A stretch of DNA of 64,000 nucleotides. Source: SIG622 sp045652245. Lineage in GTDB: Bacteria > Bacillota > Clostridia > Oscillospirales > CAG-382. Below are positions 35,649-45,511 of this stretch, one piece after another. The stretch spans positions 62,001 to 126,000 of the forward strand of contig JAZRTY010000042.1 in NCBI GenBank assembly GCA_045652245.1, written 5' to 3'. The first letter of the stretch is position 1; the number at the start of each line of letters is the position of its first letter. Made by a program: the position numbers and the translations under genes. The notes beneath the pieces were generated by a model. That model saw nothing but the letters and a program-made list of their open reading frames with translations, was not told where the DNA came from and searched no databases.

Positions 35649-35677
35649 ATTATACACCTTTTCTTGCTGTTTTTCAA
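35649..35677 (-). promoter_or_regulatory. greA-lysS promoter
   Basis: Minus strand TTGAAA (35672-35677), 17 nt, TATAAT (35649-35654), about 47 nt upstream of greA. Confidence 0.8.
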
Positions 35678-35713
35678 GTATTTATTTGTAAAATTTTGAA
35701 AATATTGACACGT

Positions 35714-36964
35714 TTATTCTGTAATCTTTAAAACCTCGCTTGCTGCATACATTACTCCGAGCTTTCCACTCTCATATGTAAGACCACCCTGCATATAAAC
35801 AGTATATGGCTCAACACACGGAGCATCAGCCGAAAGCTCAATTGACGCACCACCGACAAACGCACCTGCTGCCATAACAACAGGAACAGCATACCCCGGC
35901 ATATCCCAGGGTTCGGGTGTTACGTGCGAATCGACAGGAGCGCCACTCTGAATACCTCTACAGAATGCAAGCAGCTTTTCTCTCGTTTGCATACTTACTG
36001 TCTGGATAATACAATGTCGCTCGTCACATGGCTTCGGATACACCTCAAAGCCGAGATTTTCAAAAACTTGCGCACAAAGTGCCGCAGTTTTCAGAGCCTC
36101 TTTTGTGGTATGTGGTGCATAAAACAATCCTTTGAACATATTTCTTGTGTTTCCGTAAAGACTTGCACCTGCTTCAAGACCGACGCCCGGTGCTGTGAGT
36201 CTGTAGGAACAAAGCTCAACTGCACGAGCAGTGCCTGCAATATATCCACCACAGTCTGCCATTCCACCACCGGGATTCTTTATAAGCGAGCCCATACAAA
36301 GGTCTGCGCCGTAATATGTAGGCTCGTGCTCGTCGCAGAATTCACCGTAGCAGTTATCGACTATTACAAATATATCGGGATTTATCGAATGTACAAGATT
36401 TGCAGCCTCGCCTATTTCTTTTGCAGACAAGGTTTTTCTTACCGAGTAGCCTTTAGAACGCTGAATGAATACCACCTTTACATTCGGAGTGTTCTTCAGT
36501 TTTTCTGAAAGCTTTTCAAGATTTATATTCTGTCCGTCATACTCTATTTCGTCATATTCCACGCCAAAATCGGAAAGTGAGCCATTACCCTTTTCACCTC
36601 TTATTCCGATTACTTCTTCAAGAGTATCATACGGCTTGCCTGTTGCCGAAAGAAGCACGTCACCCGGACGGAGAAGTCCGAAAAGTCCGATGGCAAGACA
36701 ATGTGTTCCCGAAATTATATTGTGACGGACAAAGGCGGCATCACACTCAAAGATATCGGAATACACCTTGTCAAGGGTATCTCTGCCCATATCGTCATAG
36801 CCATAGCCTGTTGTTCCTGCAAAATGTGCTTCCGACACCTTGTATTTACGAAAAGCATTCATTACTCTTACCTGATTTGTAAAGGCGATCTCCTCTATTC
36901 TTTCAAACGCACCATTCTCTTTAAGTTTCTTTTCGGCACTTTTTATAAGGTCTGCAAGTTCCAT
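35714..36964 (-). CDS. PLP-dependent methionine gamma-lyase-like protein (aluminium-resistance family)
   Basis: 416 aa from ATG 36964 with AAAGGA upstream; a longer in-frame start overlaps the preceding gene. It belongs to the family annotated as aluminium resistance protein / YnbB: EAHFAGTTGYGYDDMGRDTLD, SGTHCLAIGLFGLLRPGD and the PLP lysine region GSLIKNPGGGMADCGGYIAG. The fold is aminotransferase-like (fold type I); the true reaction is not established. The gene follows three M42-type peptidase genes, which may hint at amino-acid recycling. Confidence 0.87.
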   Translation of the reverse strand: MELADLIKSAEKKLKENGAFERIEEIAFTNQVRVMNAFRKYKVSEAHFAGTTGYGYDDMGRDTLDKVYSDIFECDAAFVRHNIISGTHCLAIGLFGLLRPGDVLLSATGKPYDTLEEVIGIRGEKGNGSLSDFGVEYDEIEYDGQNINLEKLSEKLKNTPNVKVVFIQRSKGYSVRKTLSAKEIGEAANLVHSINPDIFVIVDNCYGEFCDEHEPTYYGADLCMGSLIKNPGGGMADCGGYIAGTARAVELCSYRLTAPGVGLEAGASLYGNTRNMFKGLFYAPHTTKEALKTAALCAQVFENLGFEVYPKPCDERHCIIQTVSMQTREKLLAFCRGIQSGAPVDSHVTPEPWDMPGYAVPVVMAAGAFVGGASIELSADAPCVEPYTVYMQGGLTYESGKLGVMYAASEVLKITE

Positions 36965-36983
36965 TTTTATATTTTCCTTTCCG

Positions 36984-37988
36984 TTATTGCCCGATAATTG
37001 ACAACACAAGCTTTCTTGTGTTTTCGATATCAGAAAAACTGAATATTTCAGCACCCGTTCCGATATTTCTCACGGGTATTCCGAGCTCTATGCAGGAAAT
37101 TCCTGTTCCCGTTTTTGAAACTGTACCTGCAAGGGTTTTCATATCCCGGTAAACACAGAGATTGTTTTTTATGTCGCTGTTCTTGCAAATATCAATAATT
37201 TCATCTCTTTTTTCCGTATCAAGGCAGAAGTCTGCACCCTTTACAATTATCGCAACACCATCACCGATTTTTTCTTCGCCATGCGACTTTGCTCCGATAT
37301 AGTCAAAACTCTCGCAAGGCTCAAGACATATACACAAATCGGGCGCTATATCGAAGCCTATCGATTTTGCTCCCCTGTCCCCCAAGGCTCCCTGCAGAGA
37401 AAATGCAATATAGAGGTCACAGCACGGATTTTCCTTTGCAAGAATATCAAGCAAAATTGCCGGAGGAATTTTTGAGGAAATATATGCTCCACCATAGTTT
37501 TCTCCAGACACCTCAAATACAGCTGAGGAAAAAGTGCAAATATCGCCTATATTTACTGCCTTTTCTGCCTCTTCTTTACTTTTTACACCAATATCAACAT
37601 AAAGCTTGGAATAATCCTGAGAAAGTCCTGCTTTTTCTGCTTCCTTTTCAGGAACAATAAAGCCTTTTATTTCACCTTTTTTGCTCTTTATCGTAACTTC
37701 TCTGTAAGTGGAAGAATAAATATTCGGGTTTCCAAGCTTTGTAACACGCAGATACCCGTTTTCTTCGATATAGTTTACGATAAATCCGACACTGTCACAG
37801 TTTGCGCAGAGCATAATTTTCTTTGCGTTTTCACTTTTGCTCTTTTTGTGCAGAATGACATTCCCGAAATTATCGACATAGCTCTCGTCACAGTATTTTT
37901 CGTAGTTTTCCTTTATAAATTCAAGAATATCTGCCTCAAAGCCGGAGGCAGTATTTATTTTTGAAAGTGTCTTTAGTATGTCAAGCAT
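36984..37988 (-). CDS. M42 peptidase paralogue lacking most catalytic residues
   Basis: 334 aa, clearly of the M42 glutamyl aminopeptidase fold by its start (ASGFEADILEFIKENY) and overall layout, and overlapping an intact M42 gene by 8 nt. The metal-binding and catalytic residues seen in its two neighbours are mostly gone. The His of the HxD motif is Asn (CANCDSVG, N63); the Asp-Asp of the second motif is Pro-Pro (SSKIPPAI); the Glu-Glu base/ligand pair is Gly-Ala (LQGALG); and the last His is absent (IPVRNIGTG). The reading frame is intact and starts by overlap. It is therefore probably a non-enzymatic subunit or regulator of mixed dodecamers, or another type of hydrolase. Confidence 0.8.
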   Translation of the reverse strand: MLDILKTLSKINTASGFEADILEFIKENYEKYCDESYVDNFGNVILHKKSKSENAKKIMLCANCDSVGFIVNYIEENGYLRVTKLGNPNIYSSTYREVTIKSKKGEIKGFIVPEKEAEKAGLSQDYSKLYVDIGVKSKEEAEKAVNIGDICTFSSAVFEVSGENYGGAYISSKIPPAILLDILAKENPCCDLYIAFSLQGALGDRGAKSIGFDIAPDLCICLEPCESFDYIGAKSHGEEKIGDGVAIIVKGADFCLDTEKRDEIIDICKNSDIKNNLCVYRDMKTLAGTVSKTGTGISCIELGIPVRNIGTGAEIFSFSDIENTRKLVLSIIGQ

Positions 37989-39009
37989 TTTCTATTCCTC
38001 CGAGCTTCTTTTCAAGGGCAAATACAAGATTTTTCATAGCGTGAATATCGGATGTATCACAAACACAAGCAGCGCTGTGAATATATCTGCACGGCAGGGC
38101 TATTCCGAGAACACAGCTTCCGTGTCCCTCACTTCTGAAGGTCCTGGCATCCGTTCCACCTGCAACAACCGTTTTTGTCTGAATTTTTATATTATTCTCT
38201 TTTGCTGTTTCAAGGGCTATATCATAAAGCTTTCCGGTATATAGTGTTCCACCGTCCATAAAGGGAACAGCCACACCTTCCCCGAGCTTTGTAACCTTTT
38301 TCATATCAGGTGTTCCGTATATATCAAGGCTTGTTGTTGACTCGCAAACGACCGTAATATCGGGAGCAAGCTCATTTGCCGCCTGAACAGCACCCAAAGT
38401 TCCAAGCTCCTCACGGCGTGTAAAAGCAAAATATGAGTCATATTCAAGCTCTGAACGAATAAGCTCAATAAGAACAGCACACCCGATTCTGTCGTCAAGT
38501 GCCTTGGCACACAGTCTGTTTTCAGAAAAACATTCGCTCTTGGTTGCAAAGGAAACATAGTCGCCGACCTTTACATATTTTTCGGCATCCTGTGCGTTTT
38601 GCGCACCGATATCTATATAAAGCTCACTTTCGGAAACGGCATTCCCCTTCTCGCTTTTCGGAAGCAGATGGACAGGCTTTATTCCGATAACACCGTTTAT
38701 TTTATTTTTACCGATTCGCACACGTCTTGTAGGTAATGCTCCTGCCATAATACCGATAGAATCAAAGAGAAGTGTACCGTTTTCTTCGATATGCTTTACT
38801 ACCATTCCAACTTCATCTGCGTGGGCTACATACAGTATTTTCTTTTTCGGAGCTTTTCTGCCACGTTTTGAGCATATAAGATTTCCGAGTCTGTCAAAAT
38901 ACACCTTATCTGCGTACGGCAAGACAAGAGAGGCTATTTTTTCAAGGATTTCCCCCTCAAAACCCGAGACTCCGTCGGTATTACATAAATCACAAAGTAA
39001 TTTTTCCAT
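37981..39009 (-). CDS. M42 family metallopeptidase (aminopeptidase)
   Basis: 342 aa. All M42 residues are present: His and Asp in YVAHADEVGM, Asp in AKALDDRIG, the Glu pair in TRREELGTLGA, Glu in VVCESTTS, and His in YIHSAACVCDTSD. These enzymes form cytoplasmic tetrahedral dodecamers that trim peptides from the N-terminus. It is the middle one of three M42-type genes. Its 3' end overlaps the start of the catalytically degenerate paralogue. Confidence 0.92.
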   Translation of the reverse strand: MEKLLCDLCNTDGVSGFEGEILEKIASLVLPYADKVYFDRLGNLICSKRGRKAPKKKILYVAHADEVGMVVKHIEENGTLLFDSIGIMAGALPTRRVRIGKNKINGVIGIKPVHLLPKSEKGNAVSESELYIDIGAQNAQDAEKYVKVGDYVSFATKSECFSENRLCAKALDDRIGCAVLIELIRSELEYDSYFAFTRREELGTLGAVQAANELAPDITVVCESTTSLDIYGTPDMKKVTKLGEGVAVPFMDGGTLYTGKLYDIALETAKENNIKIQTKTVVAGGTDARTFRSEGHGSCVLGIALPCRYIHSAACVCDTSDIHAMKNLVFALEKKLGGIENA

Positions 39010-39045
39010 TTAATCACCATACACCACCAAAGTGGCAATACAAAT

Positions 39046-40143
39046 TTATTTAAGGACTCTCACTCCGAGTCGTGTTTCTTCTCTTTTTGAATACACTTCA
39101 AAGTTCTCAATTGTCGAAACGAGTATTTTTACAACCTCAAGAGTATCGGAAAGCGAACAGGTCTCACAGGGAGTATGCATATAGGAAATCGGAACAGACA
39201 GTACTGCACATGGTGTTCCGAGGTTTGAAACCTCTATTGTATCGGCGTTTGTTCCTGTTCCTTCTGTCTCTGCGATAATTTTAAATTTCGCACCTGCTCT
39301 ATTTGCGCTGTCAATAAGAATATCCGTCATTCTTGTGTCTGTCACGGCAGAGCGTGAAATCATAGCTCCGTCACCGATTTTCGAGGACGAATATGCAGGA
39401 ACGCCTGCGTCCTTTGCAAAATTCACGTCAAGTGCCACAGCCCCGTCGGCTGTCACTTTAAAGGAAGCACCCTTTGCTCCCTTGCCGTTTGTTTCCTCGC
39501 CGGCAGAGAGAAGTACTGTCACATTACAGCCTGTATCTATACCCTTGTGTATTATTTCCTTTACTGCACAAAGAATAGTGCTGCAACAGATTTTATCGTC
39601 AAGATGTGATGTGCTGATTCTGTCATTTAAAAGGTGGATAGTTTCACCACAAAAGGTTGCAAAATCACCAATTTGTACCTTTTGGCAAAGCTCACTATAT
39701 TCAAGTCCTGTATCAACGAGAAATTCGGAAAATTCGGGAAGCTTATTGTCGGCTCCTTTTGATAGATGTGGTGGAACACTTGAGAAAATACCCTTTATCT
39801 TTTCTTTGCCGTGTATTTCCACCATAGCACCTGTCAGAATTCTTCTGTCTATTCCACCGGCAGGCGCAAATCTCAAAAAGCCACCCTCAAGAATTTCGGC
39901 TACAACAAGTCCTATTGTATCAATATGTGCGTCAAGAAGCAGTGTCGGTGCGTCACTTTTTTCGCTGTCAAGCCTCAAAATTACACTTCCGTCACCACAA
40001 ACTTCACTTTTTATTCTGTCACTTGCGAGAAAGTCAAGCGAAATTCTTTCAATTTCTTTTGCCTTCACTCTCTCATTTCCCGATACTGTCACAACACTCT
40101 TTAGTTTTTCAAAAATACCGAGAATATCTTTTGTATTTATCAT
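39046..40143 (-). CDS. M42 family metallopeptidase (aminopeptidase)
   Basis: 365 aa from ATG 40143; a TTG at 40164 in frame is less likely. Catalytic residues are complete: LLDAHIDTIG, STSHLDDKIC, LSAGEETNGKG, ALDVNFAKD and SYMHTPCETCSLSD. It resembles the M42 enzymes annotated as endoglucanase/deblocking aminopeptidase. It lies between murD and the second M42 gene with short gaps, so the three peptidases and murD may share the promoter at 41701-41729. Confidence 0.92.
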   Translation of the reverse strand: MINTKDILGIFEKLKSVVTVSGNERVKAKEIERISLDFLASDRIKSEVCGDGSVILRLDSEKSDAPTLLLDAHIDTIGLVVAEILEGGFLRFAPAGGIDRRILTGAMVEIHGKEKIKGIFSSVPPHLSKGADNKLPEFSEFLVDTGLEYSELCQKVQIGDFATFCGETIHLLNDRISTSHLDDKICCSTILCAVKEIIHKGIDTGCNVTVLLSAGEETNGKGAKGASFKVTADGAVALDVNFAKDAGVPAYSSSKIGDGAMISRSAVTDTRMTDILIDSANRAGAKFKIIAETEGTGTNADTIEVSNLGTPCAVLSVPISYMHTPCETCSLSDTLEVVKILVSTIENFEVYSKREETRLGVRVLK

Positions 40144-40174
40144 AAAAGGGACAATTCCTTTCAAACTCTGCTCT

Positions 40175-41635
40175 TTACAGAGAATTTACTATTTCTTTAA
40201 AGCGTTTGCCACGTTCCTCAAAGTTTTTGAAAGCATCAAAAGAGGCACACGCAGGCGACAACAGAACATTGTCACCACTCTTTGCCTCACGGCAGGCCTC
40301 AATTACTGCTTCGTCAAAATCCTTGCACATTACGATTTTTATATTTTCTTCGTCATAGTTTTCGGCGTTTCTTATCGCTTCCTCAATTTTCTTTGCAGTT
40401 GCACCACAGATAAAAGCTGCACGCACCTTATCACAAACAGGCTTTCCGAGAGTATCAAAGGGGATTTTCTTATCATATCCACCCAGGATAATTATAACAT
40501 TCTTTTCTTCACGCTTTTCAAAGCACGCAAGAGTTGCCTCTGTTCTTGAAGGAGACGAGTCAATAGAACTGTCATAGAACTTTATTCCGTCCTTTTCACG
40601 GCATAATTCAAGACGATAGCTGACACCTGCAAATTCTCTTGCAACACTTCCCAGCACCTGCTCATTTATATAAGGCTCAACTGCAAGGTAGGCTGCCATA
40701 TAGTTTGCAACATTATGATTTCCGGGTATGAGTATTTCACTCGTATCAAGAAGCACCTGTTCCTTTGAACCGTCACGTCTGATTATTTTGCCGTCATTAC
40801 AGAAAATACTTGCATTTTCGTTATAGCTGAGTGAAAATGTAAGAGTATCGACATCTCTGCTTTCGGCTTCCTTTGCAAATTCACTTGTAATCGGACAATC
40901 AAGATTTGTTACAAATCTTCCGTCCTTCGGGATAAAATCATATACTGCCCGTTTTGATTCCTCATACTCCTGCATTGAAGTATGCCAGTCAAGGTGATTG
41001 GGGCTTACATTTGTTATTATTGCAGAATGCGGGAAAGTAATGTATGAAAAAGGAAGTCCTGCGTTTTCAAATCTGTTTACTGTATGAAGCTGGAAACTTG
41101 AAAGCTCAAGAACTACAAAATCCTCGGGGGTGATATTATCAATCTCGCAAAGAAGAGGCTTTCCGATATTTCCACCTAAGAATACTCTGTGTCCTGCTTC
41201 CTCGAGAAGCTTTGCACACAGTGTACTTGTTGTAGTCTTTCCGTTACTTCCGGTAATTGCAATTATTTTAGCAGGACAAATAGAAATAAAAGCTTCCATT
41301 TCACTTGTTATAAATGCACCACTGTCGTAGGCTGCGAGAATTTCGGCATTATCATATCTGATACCCGGTGTTTTGTAAACTACATCTGCGTAAATATCAC
41401 GAAGATAGCTGTCGCCAAGTATAAATTCCACTCCCTCGTCTTCAAGCGCTGCTATATCAAGACTTGCCGCAAGCTCCTGCCTTGATTTTTTATCTCTTAC
41501 AGTAACATTCGCCTTACAATCGAGTAAAAACTGTATAAGAGGTATATTGCTTATACCTGCACCTATTACAGTTACATTTTTACCGCACAGGAAATTTTTG
41601 TATTCAATTGCTCTTTCGTTAATATAGCTTTCCAT
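40175..41635 (-). CDS. murD: UDP-N-acetylmuramoyl-L-alanine:D-glutamate ligase
   Basis: 486 aa, slightly longer than the usual 450. Mur ligase P-loop AITGSNGKTTTSTLCAKLL, central domain with FPHSAIITNVSPNHLDWH, and the C-terminal ligase domain (YDSSIDSSPSRTEATLACF; IILGGYDKKIPFD). It adds D-glutamate to the peptidoglycan precursor in the cytoplasm, using the product of MurI. It is first in an operon-like run with the three M42 genes, separate from any dcw cluster. Confidence 0.95.
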   Translation of the reverse strand: MESYINERAIEYKNFLCGKNVTVIGAGISNIPLIQFLLDCKANVTVRDKKSRQELAASLDIAALEDEGVEFILGDSYLRDIYADVVYKTPGIRYDNAEILAAYDSGAFITSEMEAFISICPAKIIAITGSNGKTTTSTLCAKLLEEAGHRVFLGGNIGKPLLCEIDNITPEDFVVLELSSFQLHTVNRFENAGLPFSYITFPHSAIITNVSPNHLDWHTSMQEYEESKRAVYDFIPKDGRFVTNLDCPITSEFAKEAESRDVDTLTFSLSYNENASIFCNDGKIIRRDGSKEQVLLDTSEILIPGNHNVANYMAAYLAVEPYINEQVLGSVAREFAGVSYRLELCREKDGIKFYDSSIDSSPSRTEATLACFEKREEKNVIIILGGYDKKIPFDTLGKPVCDKVRAAFICGATAKKIEEAIRNAENYDEENIKIVMCKDFDEAVIEACREAKSGDNVLLSPACASFDAFKNFEERGKRFKEIVNSL

Positions 41636-41700
41636 AATACTGACTGATTCCTCACCTTTCGTATATTAAAAAAATAGCCGAAAACTTTTTCCAACTATAT

Positions 41701-41729
41701 ATTATACCCCAAGTATATGATTTTATCAA
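41701..41729 (-). promoter_or_regulatory. murD promoter
   Basis: Minus strand TTGATA (41724-41729), 17 nt, TATAAT (41701-41706), about 65 nt upstream of murD. Confidence 0.8.
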
Positions 41730-41814
41730 TAGTAATATTGCATAATTATTGACTTTCACTCAGCTGTTTTTGATATTTTTTTTGGTTTTTTTCACAAATT
41801 TTACTGAAAACAGC

Positions 41815-41852
41815 TAAAAAACAGCGTAGCAGTCATAAAACCACTACGCTGT
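41815..41852 (-). terminator. Terminator of the EF-G-like gene
   Basis: ACAGCGTAG / CTACGCTGT with a 14-nt loop and TTTTTT after it on the minus strand, 25 nt past the stop. Confidence 0.88.
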
Positions 41853-41876
41853 AAAGCCCGTTTTTTTGTATGTTTA

Positions 41877-43946
41877 TTATTCTTCCTCTGTCATATTCTT
41901 AGCAGCTGCAGCAATTACCTTTTCAGCAATATTCGAAGGTACTTCCTCATAACGGATAAATCTGAATGCGAAGGTACCTCTTCCCTGTGTCATAGCTCTG
42001 AGTGCTATTGTGTAGTCACCCATTTCGGATGTAGGAACTTCTGCTTCGATAATACTTCTGCCGGCACGTCTTTCGTCGGGATTCATACCGAGAATACGTC
42101 CGCGGCGTTTGTTTACATCGCCGATAACATCACCCATATAGTTATCGTTTACACAAACTGCAAGAGTTCCAACCGGTTCAAGAAGTACGGGAGAAGCCTT
42201 CTTCATACCTTCCTTGTAACAGATAGAAGCTGCCATCTTGAAGGACATTTCGGATGAGTCAACGTCGTGGAAGGAACCGTCATAAAGGTCAGCCTTAAGA
42301 CCTACCATCGGATAGCCTGCAAGAACACCCTTTTGCATTGCCTCAGAAAGTCCCTTTTCTACTGCAGGGTGGAAGTTCTTGGGAACAGAACCACCTACGG
42401 TACTTTCGGTAAATACAAGACCATCGTCATTCGGAGAGAATCTGATTTTAACGTGACCGTACTGACCGTGACCACCCGACTGCTTCTTGTGCTTACCTTC
42501 GGCTTCAACATTCTTCTTAATTGCTTCTCTGTACGCAATTACAGGCTCGGACAGAGTTACCTCTGTACCAAAACGATTCTTGAGCTTTGCAAGAATCACG
42601 TCAAGATGCTGTTCGCCAAGACCGTATATTACAAGCTGCTTGGTTTCTGCGTTATTTTCAAATTTGATTGTTCTGTCTTCTTCTAAAAGCTTTGTAACAC
42701 CGGAGGAAATCTTATCCTCGTCGCCCTTTGCCTTCGGCACGATTGCCTTACAGAAGAACGGATCCGGGTACTTGATTGCACTATATCTGTAATCTGCACC
42801 GAGAGTATCGCTTGTATTTGTATTTACAAGCTTTGTTGTAACTCCGATATCACCACAGCACAGCTCGTCTGTTTCTATCTGTTCCTTACCACGCATTACA
42901 ACGATTTTTGCAAGCTTTTCTACCTGACCGGTTGTGAGGTTTTTAAGGCTCATACCCTTTGTAACCTTACCGTTCATTACCTTAAAGTAGGACATTTTAC
43001 CTACAAACGGGTCTGCAACTGTCTTAAAGACAAGAATTGCCGGATCGCCGTCAGGAATCGGTCTGTGCTCGTTTCCGTCTGCATTAAGTTCAACCTTGCG
43101 AGCAAGTGGTGACGGGAAGGATTCTGCGATAATATCGAGAAGCGAGCCGATACCTGCAAGAGTTGTACTTGAGCCTACCATTACAGGTGCAATAGTACCC
43201 ATAATAAGTCCTGCGTTAAGTGCGGCATTCATTTCCTCAAGAGTAAATTCTTCACCGTCAAAGTATTTAACCATAAGGGTATCACTTGTTTCAGCAAGGG
43301 ATTCAAGAAGCATTCCTCTGAATTCCTCTACCTTCGGCATGCTTTCTGCAGGAATAGGCATTTCCTTAATACTTCCGTCGTTGCAGTATTCATATCCCTT
43401 CATATCGATAAGGTTTGCAAAGCCGAGTGGCTTTCTGTCGATAATAATCGGTATTGCAACAGGACATACCGTTACGCCGAATTTTTCTCGCATAGCGTCA
43501 ATTGTATTTGCAAAATGTGCGTTTTCGTCGTCCATTTTATTTACGAAAAATGCTTTCGGAACGCCTGCTTCTGTCGCATAATCCCATGCAAGCTCACAAC
43601 CAACATCAACGCCACTCTTTGCGTCCATGACAATAAGTGCTGTTCCGCAAACACGAAGTGCCTGCTTTACTTCTCCCACAAAATCAAGATAACCGGGGGT
43701 ATCAATTACATTTATTTTAGCGCCCTTCCACTCAATCGGAGCCATTGCCGATGAAAGAGAAAATTTACGCTTTATTTCTTCAGAATCAAAGTCACATACA
43801 GTATTTCCGTCGGAAATCTTGCCGAGTCTGTCAGATGCCTTTGAAAGATACAGCATTGCTTCTGCAAGCGAGGTCTTTCCGTTTCCACCGTGTCCGAGCA
43901 GACACACATTCCTGATTTTTTCCGATGTAGCTGTAAAATTTGCCAT
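41877..43946 (-). CDS. Elongation factor G paralogue (EF-G2-like GTPase)
   Basis: 689 aa from ATG 43946 with GAGGAG upstream. The GTPase domain has P-loop LLGHGGNGKTSLAEAML, the G3 motif DTPGYLDF and NKMD. In canonical EF-G the G3 motif is DTPGHVDF; here the catalytic His is Tyr, as in the EF-G-2 paralogues, so this is likely not the main translocase. Domains II to V follow (SGGHGQYGHVKIRF; PTSEMGDYTIALRAMTQGRG). The role is unclear: ribosome-associated GTPase, possibly alternative translocation or stress. The gene stands alone with its own terminator. Confidence 0.9.
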   Translation of the reverse strand: MANFTATSEKIRNVCLLGHGGNGKTSLAEAMLYLSKASDRLGKISDGNTVCDFDSEEIKRKFSLSSAMAPIEWKGAKINVIDTPGYLDFVGEVKQALRVCGTALIVMDAKSGVDVGCELAWDYATEAGVPKAFFVNKMDDENAHFANTIDAMREKFGVTVCPVAIPIIIDRKPLGFANLIDMKGYEYCNDGSIKEMPIPAESMPKVEEFRGMLLESLAETSDTLMVKYFDGEEFTLEEMNAALNAGLIMGTIAPVMVGSSTTLAGIGSLLDIIAESFPSPLARKVELNADGNEHRPIPDGDPAILVFKTVADPFVGKMSYFKVMNGKVTKGMSLKNLTTGQVEKLAKIVVMRGKEQIETDELCCGDIGVTTKLVNTNTSDTLGADYRYSAIKYPDPFFCKAIVPKAKGDEDKISSGVTKLLEEDRTIKFENNAETKQLVIYGLGEQHLDVILAKLKNRFGTEVTLSEPVIAYREAIKKNVEAEGKHKKQSGGHGQYGHVKIRFSPNDDGLVFTESTVGGSVPKNFHPAVEKGLSEAMQKGVLAGYPMVGLKADLYDGSFHDVDSSEMSFKMAASICYKEGMKKASPVLLEPVGTLAVCVNDNYMGDVIGDVNKRRGRILGMNPDERRAGRSIIEAEVPTSEMGDYTIALRAMTQGRGTFAFRFIRYEEVPSNIAEKVIAAAAKNMTEEE

Positions 43947-44270
43947 AACAAAAACTCCTCTCAAGGTACTTCTGTACCGTTATTTTTTAAATTCAATCCA
44001 AAATTACATCTTCAAACAGCAATAATCTATATGTAATATAGTCAATTTCACCTAAAATTTTGAAAAATTTTCCTTTGAATTGTCATCTATTATAGTATAT
44101 ACCATAATTGAAATTTATGCAATACGCATTTTTTATCAGATTTTATTGATTTTTTTGTACATATTATACAAAAATAATTATTTTTTCGCTAATTTTCAGA
44201 CAAAAGTGCGTAAAAATTAACATTTAAAACACTTTTCACACATTAAAAACCGGTTGTTTTGCAGGTGAAC

Positions 44271-44299
44271 TTGACAAAAGCGGGGAATAATACTATAAT
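44271..44299 (+). promoter_or_regulatory. nadK promoter
   Basis: TTGACA (44271-44276), 17 nt, TATAAT (44294-44299). Perfect consensus, about 60 nt before the start codon. The rest of the 413-nt gap between the EF-G-like gene and nadK is AT-rich with no other feature I can support. Confidence 0.88.
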
Positions 44300-44359
44300 A
44301 TAGTAAATGAGTGTATGTTTTCATATGCTTAACAATTGAGATTCGTAAAGGAAGCAAAT

Positions 44360-45175
44360 ATGAATTTACTTATTCTTTCAAATCCTACAAAGGAGCAGAG
44401 CTGCAGCTTTGCAAACAAGCTTGCAATGGAACTCTCGCAGGAGGGTATTACTGTCTTTTCCTCACCGGAGCAATGCACAAATGCACCTGACCTTATTGTA
44501 ATTGCAGGAGGCGACGGTACTGTTTTACGCCATGTCGGTATCATTACCGATTTTTCCTCTCCTGTTCTCGGTATAAATTTCGGGCACAGAGGATATCTTA
44601 CTGCCTGTGAGCCTGAAAATGCAAAGCAGAAAATTTTAGAAATTCTGAAGGGAAACTGCACCTTTGAGTGCAGGAGCCTTTACAGGTGCGAAATTTATGA
44701 TAAAAACGATACTCTTAAGGAAGAATTCACAGGTCTTAACGAGGCAGTGCTGCACCGTGGAGCGCTCTCAAAGGCTATTGATTTCAATTTATACATCAAC
44801 GACAATCATATCATTTCCTTCCCTGCAGACGGTGTTATAGTTTCCACCCCGACAGGCTCTACTGCATACAACTTTTCGGCACAGGGACCGATACTTATGC
44901 CGGACTCGGACAGTCTTGTTATAACTCCGATTTGTGCAAGTACACTTCTTCGTACCTCTATTGTCACGGGAAGAAACGATAAAATAGAATTGAAGCTGTC
45001 CGGTGACAGAAATTCAAGCAGCAGTGAACGTCCTGTGCTTGTAGCAGACTCCCTGAAAAAGTTTACCGTTGATTTTGACGACAGAGTTGTTGTTACTCAT
45101 TCAGGAAAGTTCTTAAAAATCTACGGTGGCGAAAAGGGAGATTTCCTCAGGGTTCTACAACGAAAAATGATGTAA
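44360..45175 (+). CDS. nadK: NAD kinase
   Basis: 271 aa from ATG 44360 with AAAGGAAG upstream; an in-frame TTG at 44336 is less likely. The catalytic GGDGT motif (VIAGGDGTVLRHVG) and the NAD-binding TPTGSTAYNFSAQGPI are intact. It phosphorylates NAD to NADP in the cytoplasm. A MITE-like repeat follows directly, marking the edge of the accessory island. Confidence 0.95.
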   Translation: MNLLILSNPTKEQSCSFANKLAMELSQEGITVFSSPEQCTNAPDLIVIAGGDGTVLRHVGIITDFSSPVLGINFGHRGYLTACEPENAKQKILEILKGNCTFECRSLYRCEIYDKNDTLKEEFTGLNEAVLHRGALSKAIDFNLYINDNHIISFPADGVIVSTPTGSTAYNFSAQGPILMPDSDSLVITPICASTLLRTSIVTGRNDKIELKLSGDRNSSSSERPVLVADSLKKFTVDFDDRVVVTHSGKFLKIYGGEKGDFLRVLQRKMM

Positions 45176-45186
45176 AAGATATGGTT

Positions 45187-45341
45187 TCCCCTTGGGGGGA
45201 AGCTGTCAGCGTAGCTGACTGATGAGGGGTAGGTGTAGCCTGTTAATGAAAGTTTTACCCTTATATTTTCCACCTCATCCGAGTTTTGCTTCGCAAAACC
45301 CACCTTCCCCTCAAGGGGCTCTATTAAAGTTTGTGGTTGGT
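45187..45341 (+). repeat. MITE-like palindromic repeat, complete copy
   Basis: The element opens with CCCCTTGGGGGGAAGC and contains the inner palindromes GTCAGCGTAGCTGAC and GTTTTGCTTCGCAAAAC. It closes with CTTCCCCTCAAGGGG followed by CTCTATTAAAGTTTGTGGTTGGT. It has the look of the non-coding intergenic repeats common in clostridial genomes. The last 39 nt (45303-45341) recur inverted at 62208-62246 with 4 mismatches, at the other end of the accessory island. Confidence 0.75.
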
Positions 45342-45511
45342 GTGCAAAATTATACAAAAAGCAGGATAATTATGTATATTTATTCATTTTATAAAGATTT
45401 CTAATAGAATAATTTATAATTATAAATGTGTAAGAATTGTAAAATTTCTTATTATAGCCAAACGGCTAATACTTAAAATGTAAAAAAACAATATAATAAT
45501 TACGGGAATAT
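45342..45511. other. AT-rich junction region
   Basis: No gene seen. It holds ATTATAGCC-AAAC-GGCTAATA (45451-45471), which resembles the promoter palindrome before the transposase at the far end of the island (62125-62145). Confidence 0.45.

Noticed and set aside
41877..43946. The EF-G-like gene as the main translation elongation factor EF-G
   Set aside because: The G3 motif is DTPGYLDF instead of DTPGHVDF and the gene is not in a str operon; it fits the EF-G2 paralogue group.
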